Below, in pieces: positions 6,191 through 8,294 of a stretch of 8,294 nucleotides of DNA; the stretch's first letter is position 1; the number at the start of each line of letters is the position of its first letter. Made by a program: the position numbers and the translations under genes. The notes below the pieces were generated by a model. The model did no database searches, had not been told where the DNA came from, and was given only the letters and a program-made list of their open reading frames with translations. The stretch is from JALZHR01 sp036389695 (GTDB lineage: Bacteria > Acidobacteriota > Blastocatellia > Pyrinomonadales > Pyrinomonadaceae): the NCBI GenBank assembly GCA_036389695.1, contig DASVWG010000361.1, positions 1-8,294 of the forward strand, written 5' to 3'.

Positions 6191-6250
6191 AAAATTAAAC
6201 TACAAGATTTAACAAACATTGTCAACAAATATTTACATTGTTTAACAGCA
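6184..6250. repeat. 10-bp inverted repeat flanking the pil promoter candidate
   Basis: TGCTGTTAAA (6184-6193) and TTTAACAGCA (6241-6250) are exact inverted copies separated by 47 AT-rich bases. Inside lie two direct copies of ACATTGT (6216-6222 and 6235-6241), 19 nt apart, one touching the TTGACA box. The layout could be an operator, but no known regulator site is recognised. Confidence 0.5.
6197..6225 (-). promoter_or_regulatory. Candidate sigma-70 promoter for the pil operon
   Basis: A perfect TTGACA (6220-6225) is followed after 17 nt by TAGTTT (6197-6202), a poor match to TATAAT. AT-rich surroundings and position upstream of pilM support it. The weak -10 box suggests it may need an activator or that the real promoter is elsewhere. 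Confidence 0.4.
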
Positions 6251-6320
6251 AAATGAAAGTTTTTCTTTCAGAATGATGCAGGCATTCGGTCAGAGTGAAT
6301 AAATAAGATAAATAAAAGAG

Positions 6321-6465
6321 GCAGAAGCCCGCGCGTCCGGCTTGGGCGGAGAAAACGCAAAATGCAAAATGCAAAATGCAAAACGGAAATCATTTTCTTA
6401 ATTTTGCATTTTGCACTTTTCGTTTTGCATTCGATTCCGCCCTTGCCCGACGCGCGGGCTTCTGC
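6321..6465. repeat. 145-bp inverted-repeat element with GC-rich arms and GCAAAAT heptads
   Basis: The outer arms 6321-6350 and 6436-6465 are inverted copies matching at 27 of 30 positions, with outer core GCAGAAGCCCGCGCGTC. Inside, four heptads GCAAAAT/GCAAAAC (6357-6384) face about four complementary heptads ATTTTGC and variants (6401-6428). The whole element can fold into one long hairpin. It begins 13 nt after the stop of the upstream alpha/beta hydrolase gene, so it may end or protect that mRNA. No transposase gene and no clear target-site duplication are seen; a MITE or REP-like repeat is the nearest description. Confidence 0.8.
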
Positions 6466-6478
6466 TTCCCTATCTGCA

Positions 6479-7276
6479 TCATTCGCCAATCAGATTTGCA
6501 ATCGCGATTTTAATCAGCCGCGCGGTTTCCTGCGGATTTTCAAACGGGAAAAGATGCGAGCCTTCGGTGAAATAAAATCGAAAAGGAAAATTCCGGCGCA
6601 TAAAGCCGAGACGTGCCAGCCGGGCTTCGCGCGAATGTGTGCCGCCGATATAAGCCGCCGGAACTCGCAATTTTCCACGATGTCTGGAAAAATCGTGCGG
6701 AATCGTCCGGTAAATCCGCGATTCGATTTTCGGCTCGAAAAAAAGTTCGATTCCCTTTTCGCCGTCGACCGTTCCGTAGCGGACGTAATCGCGCAGGACG
6801 CTTTCGTCAAACGAATTAAATTTTTCCTTCTGCCGGAAATGCTCGAAGGCTTCTTCCTTCGTTCGCCAGCGCGAGCGGCGAGAATCGGCGGCGCGGACAA
6901 TCGACAGTTTTCCGATTAATCCGGTTTTGTTTAAAAATCTCAAAGCCGCGCCGCTCAGACGGCTGATGACGGGCGCGTCGAGCAAAACGATGGCGCGATA
7001 AAGCTCCGGCTTTTCGACCGCGACGAGAAAATGCAAAATTCCGCCGAGGCTGTGCCCGACGCCGATAACCGGCTCGCCTTTGTTACGGCTTTCTATTTCC
7101 TCGCGCAGCTCGTCTTTCAGGAAAAGCCAGCCGTCGCTGACCGGAAAGCGCGGGTTATGCCCGTGACGTTCGAGATAATCGATTTCAAACGCGTCCGCCA
7201 GATATGAAAAAAGCCGGTTGTAAGTTCGCGCGGGAAAACTGTTGGCGTGAGCAAAATGAATCTTCGGCTTTTTCAT
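6479..7276 (-). CDS. Alpha/beta hydrolase of unknown substrate
   Basis: 265 residues from ATG 7276. An in-frame ATG at 7318 would add 14 residues but lies in repeat-derived sequence, so I prefer 7276; neither has a strong ribosome binding site. IHFAHANSFPARTY near the N-terminus forms the oxyanion part, followed by ERHGHNPRFP. The nucleophile elbow GHSLGG places Ser at residue 76. GSHLFPFE near the C-terminus supplies the catalytic His at 241. The usual Asp after strand 7 is not obvious: the segment reads YIGGTHSRE, so Glu217 or a residue elsewhere could be the acid. LLDAP (98-102) follows strand 6. There is no signal peptide, so it is probably cytoplasmic. The family, with its HAN(G/S)FPA opening, is widespread and uncharacterised as far as I know. 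The substrate cannot be told. Confidence 0.88.
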   Translation of the reverse strand: MKKPKIHFAHANSFPARTYNRLFSYLADAFEIDYLERHGHNPRFPVSDGWLFLKDELREEIESRNKGEPVIGVGHSLGGILHFLVAVEKPELYRAIVLLDAPVISRLSGAALRFLNKTGLIGKLSIVRAADSRRSRWRTKEEAFEHFRQKEKFNSFDESVLRDYVRYGTVDGEKGIELFFEPKIESRIYRTIPHDFSRHRGKLRVPAAYIGGTHSREARLARLGFMRRNFPFRFYFTEGSHLFPFENPQETARLIKIAIANLIGE

Positions 7277-7314
7277 TGTCCGAATCGATTTTAACAGAAA
7301 AAAAGTTAATAAAT

Positions 7315-7432
7315 GCAAAACGTCAAAAATGCAAAACGCAAAATGCAGAATGCAAAATGAAAGAATAGATTTAATTTTGAATCTTAAATCTTAATCCTTC
7401 TATTTTGCATTCTGCACTTTGCATTTTGCGTT
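7315..7432. repeat. Second GCAAAAT-heptad hairpin, after the TPR gene
   Basis: Heptads GCAAAAC, GCAAAAT, GCAGAAT, GCAAAAT (7331-7358) face inverted ATTTTGC, ATTCTGC, ACTTTGC, ATTTTGC (7402-7429); a further, shifted copy GCAAAAC lies at 7315-7321. The arms enclose a 43-nt AT-rich loop. It has the same heptad and inverted layout as the element at 6321-6465 but no GC-rich outer arms. It begins at the second stop codon of the TPR gene and fills the spacer before the hydrolase. Confidence 0.8.
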
Positions 7433-7434
7433 TA

Positions 7435-8294
7435 TTAATTATCCTTTTTCGCGTCTTGAGCGTCGATTACATATTTGCCCCAAAGGACGCTTTTCAATTG
7501 TTCGGCTAATTTGAAATCGATTTTTTCGAGCGTTTTAAGCTGCTCGTAAGCGGCTTCACGATTTCCGTTTACTAAATAGCTGACCGCCAGATTGCAAATC
7601 GCTTCGGCGAAATCGGGTTTCAGACGCACGGCTTCGAGATAATATTTCTGCGCTTCCTTCTTTTTTCCGAGCCGGTCGTGCAGGACGCCGAGATTGTTTT
7701 GCACCTGTGCCAGTTTCGGATTCAAGGCTTCGGCTTGGCGCAGGCTGGCGAGCGCTTCCGCGTAACGACCGAGCGCGTAAAGCGTGTAGCCGCGACTGTT
7801 GTACGCTTCGGCGTAATCGGGCTGGAGCTTGATTGATTCGTCGAGCTTTCGCAAAGCTTCTTCGTGCGCGCCCGTGACGGTTAAAACGACGCCGTAATTG
7901 CAGAGCGTTATCGCATCTTTCGGATTCAGCTTTAACGCCTCGCGAAAGGCGGGCAAGCTTTCCTGATGCAGTCCTTTCCCGCTTAAAGCCTCGCCGAGGC
8001 TTGCCTGCGCGTTGGCGTTCTGCGGCGCGATTTTCAACAGCTCGCTGAAAATCCTGACGGCGTCTTCGTATTTTTCCAGATGCAGAAAAGAGCGCCCCTG
8101 ATTAAAGCGGCAGACCAAACAATCGGGTTTAATCTCGACCGCCCGCGAAAAAAATGCAAGCGCCTGTTTATAATCGGCTTCGGCAAGCGCTTTTTTTACT
8201 CCCGTATTATTCAAATCGACATAGCCCGCCGCCGTGGTCGATTCCTTCTTTGTTTCGTTCGGAGCGGAATCCGCCTGTTCATCATTGATGATTT
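7435..8294 (-). CDS. Tetratricopeptide-repeat protein (5' partial, runs off the right edge)
   Basis: The reading frame stays open to the right edge, so the true start is outside. A TTG at 8214 could be read as a start, but 26 further in-frame codons lie upstream of it, including a polar Ser/Thr/Lys/Glu-rich stretch (NETKKESTTAAG) typical of a linker. The visible 285 residues hold about seven 34-residue TPR units, with regular W/Y-G-A-P spacing, as in NYGVVLTVTGAHEEALRKLD and SRGYTLYALGRYAEALASLR. TPR units make a superhelical surface for protein-protein contacts. The upstream part may hold a signal peptide or membrane anchor, so location is unknown. It ends with tandem TAA stops that touch a heptad-repeat hairpin. 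No link to pili is visible, and the partner cannot be told. Confidence 0.92.
   Translation of the reverse strand, partial: IINDEQADSAPNETKKESTTAAGYVDLNNTGVKKALAEADYKQALAFFSRAVEIKPDCLVCRFNQGRSFLHLEKYEDAVRIFSELLKIAPQNANAQASLGEALSGKGLHQESLPAFREALKLNPKDAITLCNYGVVLTVTGAHEEALRKLDESIKLQPDYAEAYNSRGYTLYALGRYAEALASLRQAEALNPKLAQVQNNLGVLHDRLGKKKEAQKYYLEAVRLKPDFAEAICNLAVSYLVNGNREAAYEQLKTLEKIDFKLAEQLKSVLWGKYVIDAQDAKKDN

Larger units (their letters stand above)
5895..6320 (-). other. Gene-free, probably regulatory leader region of the pil operon
   Basis: No credible protein gene is present in these 426 bases on either strand. They are AT-rich, unlike the coding regions. On the minus strand they hold a TTGACA promoter candidate, a 10-bp inverted repeat around it, a local hairpin, direct repeats of CCTGTCCG (6021-6028 and 6035-6042), a small hairpin around GTCAAGGTGAC (5993-6003), and a long-range 15-bp helix ending in a T6 run. 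If the promoter is right, the untranslated leader is close to 300 nt. I match it to no riboswitch class I know; it lacks the core sequences of the c-di-GMP-I class. Confidence 0.6.

Noticed and set aside
6151..6219. 22-codon minus-strand frame MFVKSCSLILTAAITAAVPVVT in the pil leader
   Set aside because: It looks like a small hydrophobic peptide, but it has no ribosome binding site and its ATG lies within the promoter candidate, so the transcript would start inside it.
6321..6465. CRISPR-like array in the repeated GCAAAAT stretch
   Set aside because: The repeats are 7-bp units without spacers and arranged as facing inverted arrays, which is not CRISPR structure.
6268..6489. 73-codon minus-strand frame across the 145-bp repeat
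   Set aside because: It translates the heptad hairpin and overlaps the end of the hydrolase; composition comes from the repeat.
6362..6919. 185-codon plus-strand frame opposite the hydrolase
   Set aside because: It starts inside the heptad array and runs antisense to a clear hydrolase gene; no recognisable domain.

Overview
The window is a bacterial chromosome segment in which every convincing gene lies on the minus strand. Its core is a complete type IV pilus alignment and secretin operon, pilM-pilN-pilO-pilP-pilQ, transcribed from right to left. Directly behind pilQ comes a Roadblock/LC7 (MglB-like) gene, then a strong intrinsic terminator. At the extreme left edge is the start of a further minus-strand gene whose leader looks like a type IV prepilin signal. 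The gene order, a PilQ without N-terminal AMIN domains, a PilP without a lipobox, Pro/Ala/Thr/Gln-rich tails on the Pil proteins and intergenic GCAAAAT-heptad hairpins suggest a non-proteobacterial diderm. I lean towards Acidobacteriota (Blastocatellia-like). That placement is inference from style, not from a marker gene.

Layout from right to left, in the direction of transcription. Positions 7435-8294: C-terminal part of a tetratricopeptide-repeat protein that runs off the right edge. About 7315-7432: a heptad-repeat hairpin directly after its tandem stop codons. Positions 6479-7276: an alpha/beta hydrolase. Positions 6321-6465: a second, larger heptad hairpin capped by GC-rich 30-bp inverted arms, starting 13 nt after the hydrolase stop. 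Positions 5895-6320: a gene-free leader ahead of pilM with a TTGACA promoter candidate, several inverted repeats and a long-range helix followed by a T6 tract, resembling an attenuator. Positions 5894-660: pilM, pilN, pilO, pilP and pilQ, with a hairpin and possible internal promoter in the pilP-pilQ gap. Positions 644-276: the Roadblock gene. Positions 256-218: terminator. Positions 61-1: start of the putative prepilin gene.

How the genes work together: PilM is the cytoplasmic actin-like ring that binds the INLL tail of PilN. PilN and PilO are paired inner-membrane, coiled-coil, ferredoxin-fold proteins. PilP bridges them to PilQ, the outer-membrane secretin through which the pilus leaves the cell. 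A Roadblock protein as last gene of this unit suggests that pole or polarity control by a small Ras-like GTPase is genetically tied to the pilus machine. The hydrolase and the TPR protein have no evident link to the pilus.

The least explained parts are the pilM leader, the two heptad hairpins placed at 3' ends of genes, and the Roadblock/prepilin extension of the operon.
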